Assembly (NCBI GenBank): GCA_041660385.1
Contig: JBAZWJ010000019.1
Location: forward strand, 24,308 to 88,307
Length of the DNA: 64,000 nt
From: DYJE01 sp041660385
Lineage (GTDB): Bacteria > Desulfobacterota > Desulfobacteria > Desulfobacterales > Desulfolunaceae
Direction: 5' to 3'
The position numbers and the translations under genes were made by a program. Within the stretch, counting starts at the first letter, position 1, and the number at the start of each line of letters is the position of its first letter. Under the pieces are notes generated by a model that was given only the letters and a program-made list of their open reading frames with translations, did not search any database and was not told the origin of the DNA. Shown here piece by piece: positions 7,018 to 15,034 of this stretch.

Positions 7018-8295
7018 ATGCTCGATATTGTTTTAACAGGTCTGAATCACACCACGGCACCGGTTTCGCTGAGAGAAAAGCTGGCTTTCTCGAAAGAGGA
7101 AAGCGCAGCTGCCATTGAATCCTTGCGGCAGGATCCGGCGGTTGCCGAGGTGATGCTTTTTTCAACATGCAACAGGGTTGAAGTGCTGATGACTGCAAAA
7201 GACGGTGCCGAAGCTCTTGAAGCTGCAAAAAACTATATCTCACGCATCAAGGAAACGCCCCTTTCAGATTTCGAGCCACATTTATACACATATCACGGCC
7301 ATAAAGCCGTTCGTCATCTTTTCCGGGTTGCGTCAGGCCTTGATTCCATGGTCATGGGGGAACCCCAGATTCTGGGCCAGATCAAGGAAGCGTTCAGGAT
7401 AACCGTTAAAATGAAAGCATCCGGCGTTGTTTTGAATCGCCTGTTCCACCGGACCTTCCATGTGGCCAAACGTGTCAGAACTGAAACAGGAATCGGTGAC
7501 AGCGCCGTGTCCATTAGTTACGCGGCCATTGAACTTGCCAAAAAGATCTTTGGAGATCTGGAAAACAGGAAGGTTCTTCTTGTGGGGGCCGGTGAAATGG
7601 CTGAGCTTGCCGTGGAGCATCTGATCAGGAACAAAGTGGGCGACATCTTTGTGGCCAATCGAACGTTTGAAAGGGGAATGGAGCTTGCCAGCCGTTTTTC
7701 CGGCCAGGCCCTGCGGTTTGAAGAGATCCCCTCTGCCCTTGAAACAGTGGATATCATCATCAGTTCCACGGGGGCACCTCAGGTTGTGATTGGAAAAGAC
7801 ATGGTAAAGCCGGTGATCAAGAACAGGCGGAACAGATCCCTTTTCTTTATCGACATTGCCGTACCGAGAGATATTGACCCGGACATCAACAAGCTTTCCA
7901 ACTGTTACGTGTACGACATCGACGACCTCAAAGGTGTTATTGATGGCAACATGGAAAACAGGATGAAGGAAGCGATCAAGGCAGAGAGAATTATTGATGA
8001 AGCAGTGATCCGTTTCGGGCGATGGCTGGAAGGCCTTAATGTGGTTCCCACCATTGTGGATCTCAAAGAAAAAATGGGGGCCATGGCAAGGATGGAGCTT
8101 GAAAAAACCCTTTCATCTTCCCTGAAGCACCTGCCGGAAAAAGATGCTCTTGCTCTTTCCCGGATGCTGGACGCCCTGGTCAACAAAATCGTCCATGATC
8201 CGATCCAGTTTCTTAAAATCAAAAGTTCTCATCGTGACGAAACAGCCAGTCTGAGCCTTGCCCGGCAGCTGTTCAATCTGGATGAATCTGAATAA
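7018..8295 (+). CDS. hemA: glutamyl-tRNA reductase
   Basis: A 425-residue protein of normal GluTR length. The N-terminus has GLNHTTAPVSLREKLAF, and the catalytic cysteine is C51 in FSTCNRVE. The NADPH domain carries VLLVGAGEMAE around residue 185, and a long helical dimerisation domain follows. It reduces glutamyl-tRNA(Glu) to glutamate-1-semialdehyde, the first committed step of C5-pathway tetrapyrrole synthesis. Its 3' end is immediately followed by a tandemly duplicated repeat cassette, which separates it from fabD. Confidence 0.97.
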   Translation: MLDIVLTGLNHTTAPVSLREKLAFSKEESAAAIESLRQDPAVAEVMLFSTCNRVEVLMTAKDGAEALEAAKNYISRIKETPLSDFEPHLYTYHGHKAVRHLFRVASGLDSMVMGEPQILGQIKEAFRITVKMKASGVVLNRLFHRTFHVAKRVRTETGIGDSAVSISYAAIELAKKIFGDLENRKVLLVGAGEMAELAVEHLIRNKVGDIFVANRTFERGMELASRFSGQALRFEEIPSALETVDIIISSTGAPQVVIGKDMVKPVIKNRRNRSLFFIDIAVPRDIDPDINKLSNCYVYDIDDLKGVIDGNMENRMKEAIKAERIIDEAVIRFGRWLEGLNVVPTIVDLKEKMGAMARMELEKTLSSSLKHLPEKDALALSRMLDALVNKIVHDPIQFLKIKSSHRDETASLSLARQLFNLDESE

Positions 8296-8307
8296 CGGTT
8301 TTTTTCT

Positions 8308-8335
8308 ACCACGGAATACACGGAAAGCACGGAAA
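8308..8335 (+). repeat. inverted terminal repeat of the GxxExxY cassette, left copy 1
   Basis: The sequence accacggaatacacggaa, then agcacggaaa, immediately precedes the truncated GxxExxY start codon. It is the near-complement of the repeat at 9061-9090. Confidence 0.85.
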
Positions 8336-8478
8336 TGGGGAATTTGATTTTTGAAAAAGAAGCTTATGCTATTCGTGGAGCAGTGTTTGACGTATATCGG
8401 GGATTGGGATGCGGTTTTTTTGAAGCGAAGTATCAGGAATGTTTGGAACTTGAATTTAAGAGACAGAAATCTGAATAG
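8335..8478 (+). pseudogene. truncated GxxExxY gene copy
   Basis: A 47-codon frame starting MGNLIFEKEAYAIRGAVF and ending EFKRQKSE-stop. It is about 85 percent identical to the first 45 residues of the full gene at 8523. It breaks off exactly where tandem unit A joins unit B, and the stop codon comes from the duplicated hemA tail. It lacks the nuclease-like core and is presumably a non-functional by-product of the duplication. Confidence 0.8.
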
Positions 8479-8495
8479 CGGTTAATTATTTTCTA

Positions 8496-8523
8496 CCACG
8501 GAATGCACGGAAGAACACGGAAA
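8496..8523 (+). repeat. inverted terminal repeat of the GxxExxY cassette, left copy 2
   Basis: A second copy of the accacgga...cacggaaa repeat (accacggaatgcacgg, then aagaacacggaaa), directly before the intact GxxExxY gene. Confidence 0.85.
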
Positions 8524-8900
8524 TGGGAAATTTGTTTTTTGAAAAAGAAGCCTATGCTATTCGTGGAGCAGTGTTTGAAGTATATCGAGAAATGGGATGC
8601 GGTTTTCTTGAATCGGTTTATCAGGAATGCTTGGAAAATGAATTTAAGAGACAGAATATCCCTTTTTTTGCGCAACAAGATTTGAAACTTGTTTATAAGG
8701 GCGAGATTCTTAAACAAAGCTACAGACCTGATTTTGTTTGTTTCAGCTCAATTATCGTTGAGTTGAAAGCAGCCAAAGATATTGTAGCAGAGCATAAAGC
8801 ACAGCTCTTGAACTATTTAAAGGCAACAAGCTATCAACTCGGTTTGCTTGTTAACTTTGGCAGTTATCCAAAAGCCCAGATTGAAAGATTTGTGCTTTAG
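8523..8900 (+). CDS. GxxExxY family protein (PD-(D/E)XK nuclease-like)
   Basis: A 125-residue protein with the family-defining motif GCGFLESVYQE (G-x-x-E-x-x-Y) at about residue 24. It then has YRPDFVCFSSIIVELKAAKDI, which reads as the D...ExK core of a PD-(D/E)XK nuclease fold, and ends with NFGSYPKAQIERFV. The biological role of the family is not established. The gene is enclosed by inverted ACCACGGAA-type repeats and inserted between hemA and fabD. Its 5' and 3' ends are both tandemly duplicated, and its AT content is higher than that of the neighbours. The arrangement suggests a mobile or repeat-associated cassette. Confidence 0.85.
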   Translation: MGNLFFEKEAYAIRGAVFEVYREMGCGFLESVYQECLENEFKRQNIPFFAQQDLKLVYKGEILKQSYRPDFVCFSSIIVELKAAKDIVAEHKAQLLNYLKATSYQLGLLVNFGSYPKAQIERFVL

Positions 8901-9131
8901 TTAAAATTTCAAAAAATATAGAACACGGATTTTGAGAATAACTTTTCAGTGTTTAAAAATATAAATGGAGCAAGTCATAAAAAAACAGCATAAAGCCCAG
9001 ATTGAAAGACTCGTGCTTTAATTAAAATCACAAAATATAGAACACGGATTTTAAGAATAATTTTTCCGTGCTTTCCGTGTTTTCAGTGGTTAAAAAAAAA
9101 ATAAATGGAGCAGTTCATGAAAAAAACAGCA
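8871..9131. repeat. tandem duplication of about 120-140 bp
   Basis: Unit A (8871-8991) and unit B (8992-9131) are direct copies. Each starts aaagcccagattgaaag (the last codons of GxxExxY) and runs through atatagaacacggatttt to an ataaatggagca segment and aaaaacagca. Unit A ends in a degraded fabD start (cataaaaaaa in place of catgaaaaaa), so the duplication includes the 5' end of fabD. Unit A has lost most of the right inverted repeat. Confidence 0.88.
9061..9090 (-). repeat. inverted terminal repeat of the GxxExxY cassette, right copy
   Basis: The sequence tttttccgtgctttccgtgt, then tttcagtggt, is the reverse complement of the left repeats with a few differences. Together they bracket the GxxExxY gene. 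Confidence 0.85.
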
Positions 9132-10064
9132 TTTCTTTTTCCGGGTCAAGGGTCCCAGAGCGTGGGTATGGGAAGGGAATTCTACGATGAATATCCGGGT
9201 GTCCGGGAGCTGTTTGATATGGCGGAAGATGTGACGAAAACCCATCTGGCCCGGTTGTGTTTCAAGGGGCCAATGGAAGATCTGACAAAGACAGCGGTTC
9301 TTCAACCGGCTGTCACCGTGGTGAACCTTGCCGTCCTGCTGGCCCTTCATAAAGAAAATATCCGTCCTGCCATCTGTGCCGGTCACAGTCTGGGTGAATA
9401 CAGCGCCCTTTGTGCGGCGGAAGCCCTTTCCATGGAAGATACGCTGAAGCTTGTGTTTCAGAGAGGGAGCCTTATGAACAGGGAGGCAGAGAGATATAAA
9501 GGAATGATGAGCGCCGTGATCGGTCTTTCTTTTGATCAGGTCATGGAGATCATCGGAGACCAGGTCACGGACGAGCCGGGTAAGGGTGTGACCATCGCCA
9601 ACCACAATGGGGAAACCCAGATTGTGATCAGCGGTGATCCTTCTTCCGTGAAATCCGCTGAAGAAAAACTCAAAGAAAATGGGGCAAGGGTCATGGCCCT
9701 CAAGGTCAGCGGTGCATGGCACAGCCCTTTGATCCGGGGAGCTGAAGACGAGTTCGAAGAGTGCCTTGCCGAATGCGTTTTTTCCATACCGGTAACTCCC
9801 GTGATTTTCAACGTTTCAGCCGATGTGGAAACCGATCCGGTGAAGATCAGAAAAAACATGCTGGATCAGTTGTGCAGCCCCGTCAGATGGTATGATTCCA
9901 TGATTAAAATGATAGATGAAGGTGTGGAAAACTTTGTGGAAGTCGGGCCTGGAAACGTTCTCTCAGGCTTGATGAAACGGGTTGTGCCTGAAGGATTTTC
10001 AGGGAAAATATATCCGTTGAACACCATGAAAAGTCTTGAACTTTTTTTCAAAGATGGTATTTAA
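9117..10064 (+). CDS. fabD: malonyl-CoA:ACP transacylase
   Basis: A 315-residue FabD of normal length. It has FLFPGQGSQSVGMG at the N-terminus, the nucleophile Ser91 in AGHSLGEYSAL, and the catalytic His in GAWHSPLI near residue 200. It loads malonate onto acyl carrier protein for fatty-acid elongation. The start at 9117 is preferred over ATG 9105 because GGAG lies 6 bp before it. No other fab gene is adjacent. A degraded copy of the start region lies about 130 bp upstream within the tandem duplication, so the promoter and leader were altered by the cassette. Confidence 0.95.
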   Translation: MKKTAFLFPGQGSQSVGMGREFYDEYPGVRELFDMAEDVTKTHLARLCFKGPMEDLTKTAVLQPAVTVVNLAVLLALHKENIRPAICAGHSLGEYSALCAAEALSMEDTLKLVFQRGSLMNREAERYKGMMSAVIGLSFDQVMEIIGDQVTDEPGKGVTIANHNGETQIVISGDPSSVKSAEEKLKENGARVMALKVSGAWHSPLIRGAEDEFEECLAECVFSIPVTPVIFNVSADVETDPVKIRKNMLDQLCSPVRWYDSMIKMIDEGVENFVEVGPGNVLSGLMKRVVPEGFSGKIYPLNTMKSLELFFKDGI

Positions 10065-10502
10065 TGCCATTTCAGTTTTGACAGGTTCATTATTATCAAA
10101 CTGAAATGAATAATCATCATCATGACAACGAAAGGGATGGTAGCAGAACCGACTGTGTACCACGTTGTTACCGCATTTGCATACCAGTCAATTACGTGGC
10201 GATCATGTTAATTATCGGCTCTCATCCAGATCGGGCAGAGGTGGGGAAGTGTACCGAAGTTACGTCTCAGGATGTATCGGGATAAGGGGTAGGTGATTCT
10301 TCACAGGGCTTTCTGATGTTCGATGCCTATGAATTCCCCATGAATAGATGATTTTTCTTTACAGGCTGTCCTGGCGCAACCGTTTTTTTAAGGGGTTGTT
10401 TGCTGTGAAAAGCCATTGTTTTTATCACTTTACAACACCTGTAAACTGTGTGTACAGTATATCCATCGGGTGATGTAAAACTTACTCATAAGGGGTTTGA
10501 GT
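10065..10502. other. intergenic region upstream of dksA
   Basis: A 438-bp gap without a convincing gene. An 11-bp perfect stem (catttcagttt / aaactgaaatg) at 10068-10108 lies directly after fabD and may end its transcript, although no T-run follows. A possible promoter for dksA is listed separately. The rest shows nothing I can name. Confidence 0.4.
10429..10458 (+). promoter_or_regulatory. possible sigma70-type promoter of dksA
   Basis: TTTACA and TACAGT are separated by 18 bp, about 45 bp upstream of the dksA start. The match to consensus is moderate and rests on sequence alone. Confidence 0.3.
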
Positions 10503-10865
10503 ATGGATCAGGAAACACTAGATTATTTTAGAGAGTTTTTGACAGGTCGTCTGAAAGATCTTCTTGAACAGGCTGATAATACCGTAACCGGTATGACATC
10601 CCAGAAAGAAAATTTTCCGGACCCGACCGACAGGGCTTCCCATGAAGCAAATAGAAATTTTATGCTTCGAATCAGAGACAGGGAACACAAACTGATCAAT
10701 AAAATCAAATCAGCCCTTGATCGTTTAGACATGGGAACCTATGGCATTTGCGAAACGTGTGAGGAGTTCATTTCCATCGAACGGCTCAAAGCGAGACCGG
10801 TCACGACCCAGTGCATTGATTGTAAGACTAAAGATGAAGCAATGGAAAAAGCCCTTGGAATTTAA
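10503..10865 (+). CDS. dksA: DksA/TraR family transcriptional regulator
   Basis: A 120-residue protein with a long N-terminal coiled coil, a DPTDRASHE segment near residue 40 and a C-terminal four-cysteine zinc finger, GICETCEEFISIERL...CIDC. DksA enters the secondary channel of RNA polymerase and works with ppGpp in the stringent response. The DxxDxA-type coiled-coil tip is represented by DPTDRA. The start at ATG 10503 has AAGGGG seven bases upstream; an in-frame TTG six bases earlier is less likely. It is followed after 3 bp by a PHP gene and then rnc, one likely operon. Confidence 0.93.
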   Translation: MDQETLDYFREFLTGRLKDLLEQADNTVTGMTSQKENFPDPTDRASHEANRNFMLRIRDREHKLINKIKSALDRLDMGTYGICETCEEFISIERLKARPVTTQCIDCKTKDEAMEKALGI

Positions 10866-10868
10866 GGC

Positions 10869-11753
10869 GTGAATGTAGATTTACATATCCACTCCACGGC
10901 GTCCGACGGTTCCATGACTCCAGGCGAGATTGTATCACTCGCCAGGAGTCTTGATTTGAAGGCCATATCGATCACGGATCATGATACTGTGGATGGTGTC
11001 AGAAACGTTCTCGAAAATGGTAGCCTTGAAGATCTGTATTTCCTGAACGGTGTCGAAATCAGTTCGACTCCGCCCCTCCCCTTCGTCAGTTCGGGTAGTT
11101 TTCACATCCTTGGATATGGAATACGCCCCGATGACACGGCGTTGAATCATGCCCTCGATAAAGTGAAGCAGGCCCGGATAGAACGAAATCCAAAAATTAT
11201 TGCCCTTCTGAATCAGGCAGGGTTTGATATTTCCTTAGATGAGGTTTCTCAAGCAGCAGGCGGTGATGTGATCGGTCGACCTCACATGGCCAGGATTCTT
11301 ATGGATAAAGATTATGTGACATCCATCAAAGACGCCTTTGATCGTTATCTTGCCAAAGGGAAGCCCGCCTTCGTAGACAAGTACAGGATGGATTGTGACG
11401 TAGCTATCGACGTCCTCCTGAAGGCCGGGGGGATTCCCGTGCTCGCCCATCCCGTGAGCCTGGGTATGGATATGGAAACCCTGTCCGGCCTTCTTGACCG
11501 GATGAAAGATCTGGGTCTCATGGGTCTGGAAGCGTATTATTCGAACCACACCCGGACGATGACGGACCAGTATGTGCGCCTTGCCCGTGAGAAAAACCTG
11601 ATTGTCACCGGTGGCTCGGATTTTCACGGTTCTTACAAAACCGATATTTCTCTTGGAACCGGAAAAGGCGACCTCAGCGTTCCATTCAGCGTGTACGAAG
11701 ACGTGATGACCCGGCTGCGGGAGATTCAGAAAACGAACGTGCGGGATGTGTAA
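10869..11753 (+). CDS. PHP domain phosphoesterase
   Basis: A 294-residue protein with the PHP metal motifs DLHIHSTASDGS at the N-terminus, ITDHDTVDG near residue 38, GVEIS near residue 65, LAHPV around residue 195 and GSDFHG near residue 255. This matches the YciV/TrpH (RNase AM) group, which hydrolyses 5' nucleotides from oligonucleotides or 3',5'-bisphosphates. It starts at GTG, 3 bp after dksA, with GGAA eight bases upstream. It ends 4 bp before the preferred start of rnc, so a link to RNA turnover is plausible. It is the first of three PHP proteins in the window. Confidence 0.85.
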   Translation: MNVDLHIHSTASDGSMTPGEIVSLARSLDLKAISITDHDTVDGVRNVLENGSLEDLYFLNGVEISSTPPLPFVSSGSFHILGYGIRPDDTALNHALDKVKQARIERNPKIIALLNQAGFDISLDEVSQAAGGDVIGRPHMARILMDKDYVTSIKDAFDRYLAKGKPAFVDKYRMDCDVAIDVLLKAGGIPVLAHPVSLGMDMETLSGLLDRMKDLGLMGLEAYYSNHTRTMTDQYVRLAREKNLIVTGGSDFHGSYKTDISLGTGKGDLSVPFSVYEDVMTRLREIQKTNVRDV

Positions 11754-11757
11754 ATCC

Positions 11758-12480
11758 ATGGATGAATTTGACGACAATACAACATTTGAAGACAGAATCC
11801 ATTACCACTTCAAAGATGGGTCGATTTTAGAAAAGGCCCTCAGGCACAGCTCGTATGTGAACGAGCAGACGGACACCCAGCTGGAAGATAACGAAAGACT
11901 GGAGTTTCTGGGCGACGCCGTATTAAATCTTGTGATCGGTCATATGCTGATGGAAAAGTATCCCGATCTACACGAGGGTGATCTCTCACGGATGCGCTCT
12001 AATCTTGTCAACGAAACCCACCTCGCACAGATTGCCCGTGAGATCGGAATGGGCCCTGAAATCAAGCTTGGCAAGGGAGAAGATCTGACAAATGGCCGTG
12101 AGAAAAACTCTATCCTTTCGGATGTTTTTGAAGCCCTGATTGCCGCTGTCTATGTGGATGGAGGGTTTAACGAGGTTTTCGAATTCATCAGGGAAAAATT
12201 TACCGATTACATCGAAAGCTCTGACAGCCCGGCCATGAATCTTGACTCGAAAAGCAAGCTCCAGGAATTATCCCAGATTCATTTAAAAGCTATGCCCCGG
12301 TACAGAGTGGTCCATGAAAGCGGACCTGACCATGATAAGACATTCAAGGTCCTTCTGACCATCAACGATATCGAAACTTACGGAACCGGGAAAAGCAAAA
12401 AATCTGCTGAGCAGGATGCTGCGGGAAACGCCCTGGAGTCCCTGCTGAATATGTTCGGGCCTTTAACACCATCCTCCTGA
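11758..12480 (+). CDS. rnc: ribonuclease III
   Basis: About 240 residues. The signature ERLEFLGDAVLNLVIG lies near residue 45, the second catalytic acidic residues are in SDVFEALIAAVYVDGG, and a double-stranded RNA-binding domain occupies roughly residues 155-225 (GTGKSKKSAEQDAA). It cleaves double-stranded RNA in rRNA and mRNA processing. An ATG 12 bp upstream is also in frame but has no properly spaced ribosome-binding site. It is the last gene of the dksA operon; a REP-like hairpin follows. Confidence 0.95.
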   Translation: MDEFDDNTTFEDRIHYHFKDGSILEKALRHSSYVNEQTDTQLEDNERLEFLGDAVLNLVIGHMLMEKYPDLHEGDLSRMRSNLVNETHLAQIAREIGMGPEIKLGKGEDLTNGREKNSILSDVFEALIAAVYVDGGFNEVFEFIREKFTDYIESSDSPAMNLDSKSKLQELSQIHLKAMPRYRVVHESGPDHDKTFKVLLTINDIETYGTGKSKKSAEQDAAGNALESLLNMFGPLTPSS

Positions 12481-12524
12481 TGATTTCATGTTACAATCAA
12501 GATGTCACTAAAGATGGGGCAACC

Positions 12525-12550
12525 TGTAGCGGTGGGTCCAAGCCCACCTG
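12525..12550. repeat. short palindromic repeat (tgtag-c-ggtggg family)
   Basis: The sequence tgtagcggtgggtccaagcc, then cacctg, forms a small hairpin (ggtggg/cccacc). It belongs to the same style of dispersed palindrome as those near 17.26, 18.68, 28.1 and 63.4 kb. Confidence 0.6.
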
Positions 12551-12673
12551 GTGATCGTGTCATGATAAATGCAAATCTGAATTAATATCCTTTCCCCCCA
12601 ATTTTCTGTCATTTTTCAGACATCACTGTTCATTATTCTTCAAGAGCATCTGTGGATACGTGTTTACAAAGTC

Positions 12674-14023
12674 TCAATCGGAAAGAAGCAAGTCTTTAAG
12701 GTGCCTCATTTCATTCCAGGAAAAGCCATGCTCTCTGCACGGCCAGATGGAGTTGTTTGTGAATATCGGGTCCAGTTCCAGCGGGTATGACGAATGCTTT
12801 ACAGCCTCATCCCAGAGAGCCGTATGGGGAATAGGTGTGTAAAACGTCAGGACTGGCGTGATTCCTGATGCAAGGACTTCCCGGATCGAGTCTGCTGCTT
12901 CGGCGAGGTTCTGACCCGGAAGACCCACAAGGAGGTATGCTCCGATCTGTTCTTTTTGGAAGCCCGATTTTTTTAATGCGTTTACGGCCCGCCGAAAATC
13001 CGTTTCGCTGATTTTTTTATCCAGATTTTTTCGTTGTGAGAAGTCGGTGGATTCCACGCCAAGCCGTAAGGTATGAAACCCGGCTTTCCGCATGAGCTGG
13101 GCCAGTGAATCATCAATTTCACGGACATGGAGGGCGTTGGGTGTGTGAAATCGGAGGTTCAGATTTCTATCGATGATGCCCTGAAAAATTTTTCGTGCAT
13201 GGTTTCCGGGATCGATTAAAAGGGCGTCATCATAAAAAGCGAAATCATTTACGGCGTATCGCGTGTGCCAGAACGTTATTTCGTCCACTACACTTTCTGG
13301 GGAACGCCTTGAAAAACCGGGAGAAAGATAACCCGAAGCGCAGTACGCACAACGATTGGGGCAACCCCGGCTTGTTCGAATGGGAATATGGGGTATGGTG
13401 TGCTGAAGATCGCAGGCCGGATAGGGCAGGTTATCAAGAACTTTGAGATCTCTGGATTCTTCCGTTCCAACACCGGTGAACTCTTCCACAAGATCGAAGA
13501 GAATGTGTTCGGCTGCGCCTGTAATGACCCGGTCCGCTCCCGAATGGGCAAGGGCGTGGTCTGTGCATAACGTGGCGTAAATTCCGCCCAGAACAACCGG
13601 AACATCAGGCCAAATTTCTTTTATCAAAGCGATGGTTTCGCGGACGCCACCTGCCCAGTATGTCATCATGGAAGTAACGAGAACAAGGTCCGGTCGTTCC
13701 ATGCTTCGGAGGTCGTCTCTGAACCATTCGGGCAGAATGCCGTAACGGGAGAACCGTCTGTCTGTCCCCTCAAGGCCTTTGGGATGGGGTAATCGGGATT
13801 TCAGATATGGGCCGCGACCCTGTTTGGACAACGGTGCTTTTTTCGTGGACCGGGGGTGAAACCTGTCCAGGCAGTCGATGTAGGAAACCTGAAACCCCTT
13901 GTCACGCAACAGGGCGGCGAGAATAAGAATCCCCATGGGACTGGCCCACACATCGTAGGCGGCAAAATCGTGAATCCAGGGGTTCACGCAAAGGATTCGA
14001 GTTTTACCGTGTTTTTCGGTCAT
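12674..14023 (-). CDS. B12-binding domain radical SAM protein
   Basis: A 449-residue protein. The N-terminal half (about 1-190) is a cobalamin-binding-like domain (ILCVNPWIHDFAAYDVWASP, then VLGGIYATL). The radical SAM core starts near residue 225 with RTSRGCPNRCAYCASG, a canonical CxxxCxxC cluster site. Such proteins carry out methylations, ring contractions or other radical chemistry. Its start is 3 bp after the ahbB stop, so it is co-transcribed with the siroheme decarboxylase subunit. It is not a SPASM-type AhbC or AhbD. A tetrapyrrole-related task is suggested only by context. Confidence 0.85.
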   Translation of the reverse strand: MTEKHGKTRILCVNPWIHDFAAYDVWASPMGILILAALLRDKGFQVSYIDCLDRFHPRSTKKAPLSKQGRGPYLKSRLPHPKGLEGTDRRFSRYGILPEWFRDDLRSMERPDLVLVTSMMTYWAGGVRETIALIKEIWPDVPVVLGGIYATLCTDHALAHSGADRVITGAAEHILFDLVEEFTGVGTEESRDLKVLDNLPYPACDLQHTIPHIPIRTSRGCPNRCAYCASGYLSPGFSRRSPESVVDEITFWHTRYAVNDFAFYDDALLIDPGNHARKIFQGIIDRNLNLRFHTPNALHVREIDDSLAQLMRKAGFHTLRLGVESTDFSQRKNLDKKISETDFRRAVNALKKSGFQKEQIGAYLLVGLPGQNLAEAADSIREVLASGITPVLTFYTPIPHTALWDEAVKHSSYPLELDPIFTNNSIWPCREHGFSWNEMRHLKDLLLSD

Positions 14024-14026
14024 GAC

Positions 14027-14503
14027 TTACCGGGCATCTTTAAAGTAGGTCATGGACGTTTTTTTCAATTCCTTCCGGCTGAAAAGTACTGAATAATCGG
14101 TGACACCAACAGCTTCCGATATCTTTCTGGCTGTTGCCCTGACAGATTCTTCGCTTGTTCCATGGATCATGGTGTACAGATTGTAAGGCCAGTCCTGGGC
14201 CGGATTCCGTCTGTAGCAGTGGGACACTTCACCGAACCGGGCCATGGTTTCTCCGACCTCAGACGCCCGTGCTTCATCCACATTCCACGCCACCATGGCA
14301 TTAGCCGTAAAACCAGATTTCTGATGACGCAATGTGGCCCCGAACCGTCTGATAACGCCCTTCTCCGCAAGGTCTTTCAATACGGTAAGGTACTGTTCCA
14401 CGGGAATTCCTGCCTGTTCGGCCATGGCGTGGTAGGGTCTTTCAGTAATGGGAATATCTCCCTGAATAGAGGCGATGGCGCGTTTTTCGATGTCGCTCAG
14501 CAT
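14027..14503 (-). CDS. ahbB: siroheme decarboxylase subunit, AhbB/NirL-type (Lrp/AsnC fold)
   Basis: A 158-residue protein with an N-terminal helix-turn-helix of the Lrp/AsnC type and the family stretch GVIRRFGATLRHQKSGF. It also has VSHCYRRNPAQDWPYNLYTM, diagnostic of AhbB/NirL rather than a real regulator. AhbA-AhbB removes the acetate side chains of rings A and B of siroheme to give 12,18-didecarboxysiroheme on the alternative haem pathway. It is cytosolic. No ahbA is seen beside it. It pairs with the radical SAM gene downstream and agrees with the hemA/precorrin-2 dehydrogenase cluster 6 kb away. Confidence 0.85.
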   Translation of the reverse strand: MLSDIEKRAIASIQGDIPITERPYHAMAEQAGIPVEQYLTVLKDLAEKGVIRRFGATLRHQKSGFTANAMVAWNVDEARASEVGETMARFGEVSHCYRRNPAQDWPYNLYTMIHGTSEESVRATARKISEAVGVTDYSVLFSRKELKKTSMTYFKDAR

Positions 14504-14626
14504 AAATATTTTACTCCGTTAATAGATAGCATGTTAGCGTTTTATATGTTCAGTTGATACCCCTGAATATTTTTTGTTTTTCTTTTCGGCCCCAGACTTT
14601 GTCTCGGAGCGAATAATCAGTACACG

Positions 14627-14908
14627 CTATTGACCAAATTTTTCAATTATTTCATATGGTTTAAACTTTTTAATAAGAAATATTAAAGGGATAAACCAGA
14701 TTAAAAAAAATAGGACCATTAAGAAAAAGCCTACCTTCTCATCGATTTGCATATGTAGTGGAATGATATATAACAACCCCATTATAAATGGTAAAAATCC
14801 GCCAGTTATTAGCCACTTATTCGAATTTATTTGTAAATAATAAGATTTTATACCTTTTACTATGACAAATATTCCTATTGATATCGATATAGTTGAAAAA
14901 AATAACAT
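14627..14908 (-). CDS. small hypothetical membrane protein
   Basis: A 93-residue protein with three to four hydrophobic segments (residues 1-18, 34-52, 61-82) and a charged C-terminal tail KKFKPYEIIEKFGQ. I do not recognise a family. The coding sequence is much more AT-rich than its neighbours, which hints at recent acquisition. No ribosome-binding site stands out. It may be real because the composition and alternation of helices look like a small membrane protein, but the evidence is thin. Confidence 0.4.
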   Translation of the reverse strand: MLFFSTISISIGIFVIVKGIKSYYLQINSNKWLITGGFLPFIMGLLYIIPLHMQIDEKVGFFLMVLFFLIWFIPLIFLIKKFKPYEIIEKFGQ

Positions 14909-15034
14909 GAGAATTCATCTAACAATTCGATTTTAATTTCAATCGTTATTCATTACCAAGCACGGATATTACCCCTTTATCAGCGTGTATTAAATGCACT
15001 TCTGATAGAGGCAAAATCGTAAAGTTACCATAAC

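Larger units (their letters stand above)
8287..8656. repeat. tandem duplication of about 185 bp
   Basis: Unit A (8287-8469) and unit B (8470-8656) are diverged direct copies. Each begins tctgaata(a/g)cgg, continues with ctaccacggaat, then the GxxExxY start codon and the first 45 codons, and ends at aatttaagagacagaa. The start of each copy matches the last bases of hemA, so the duplication includes the hemA stop region. Confidence 0.9.
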
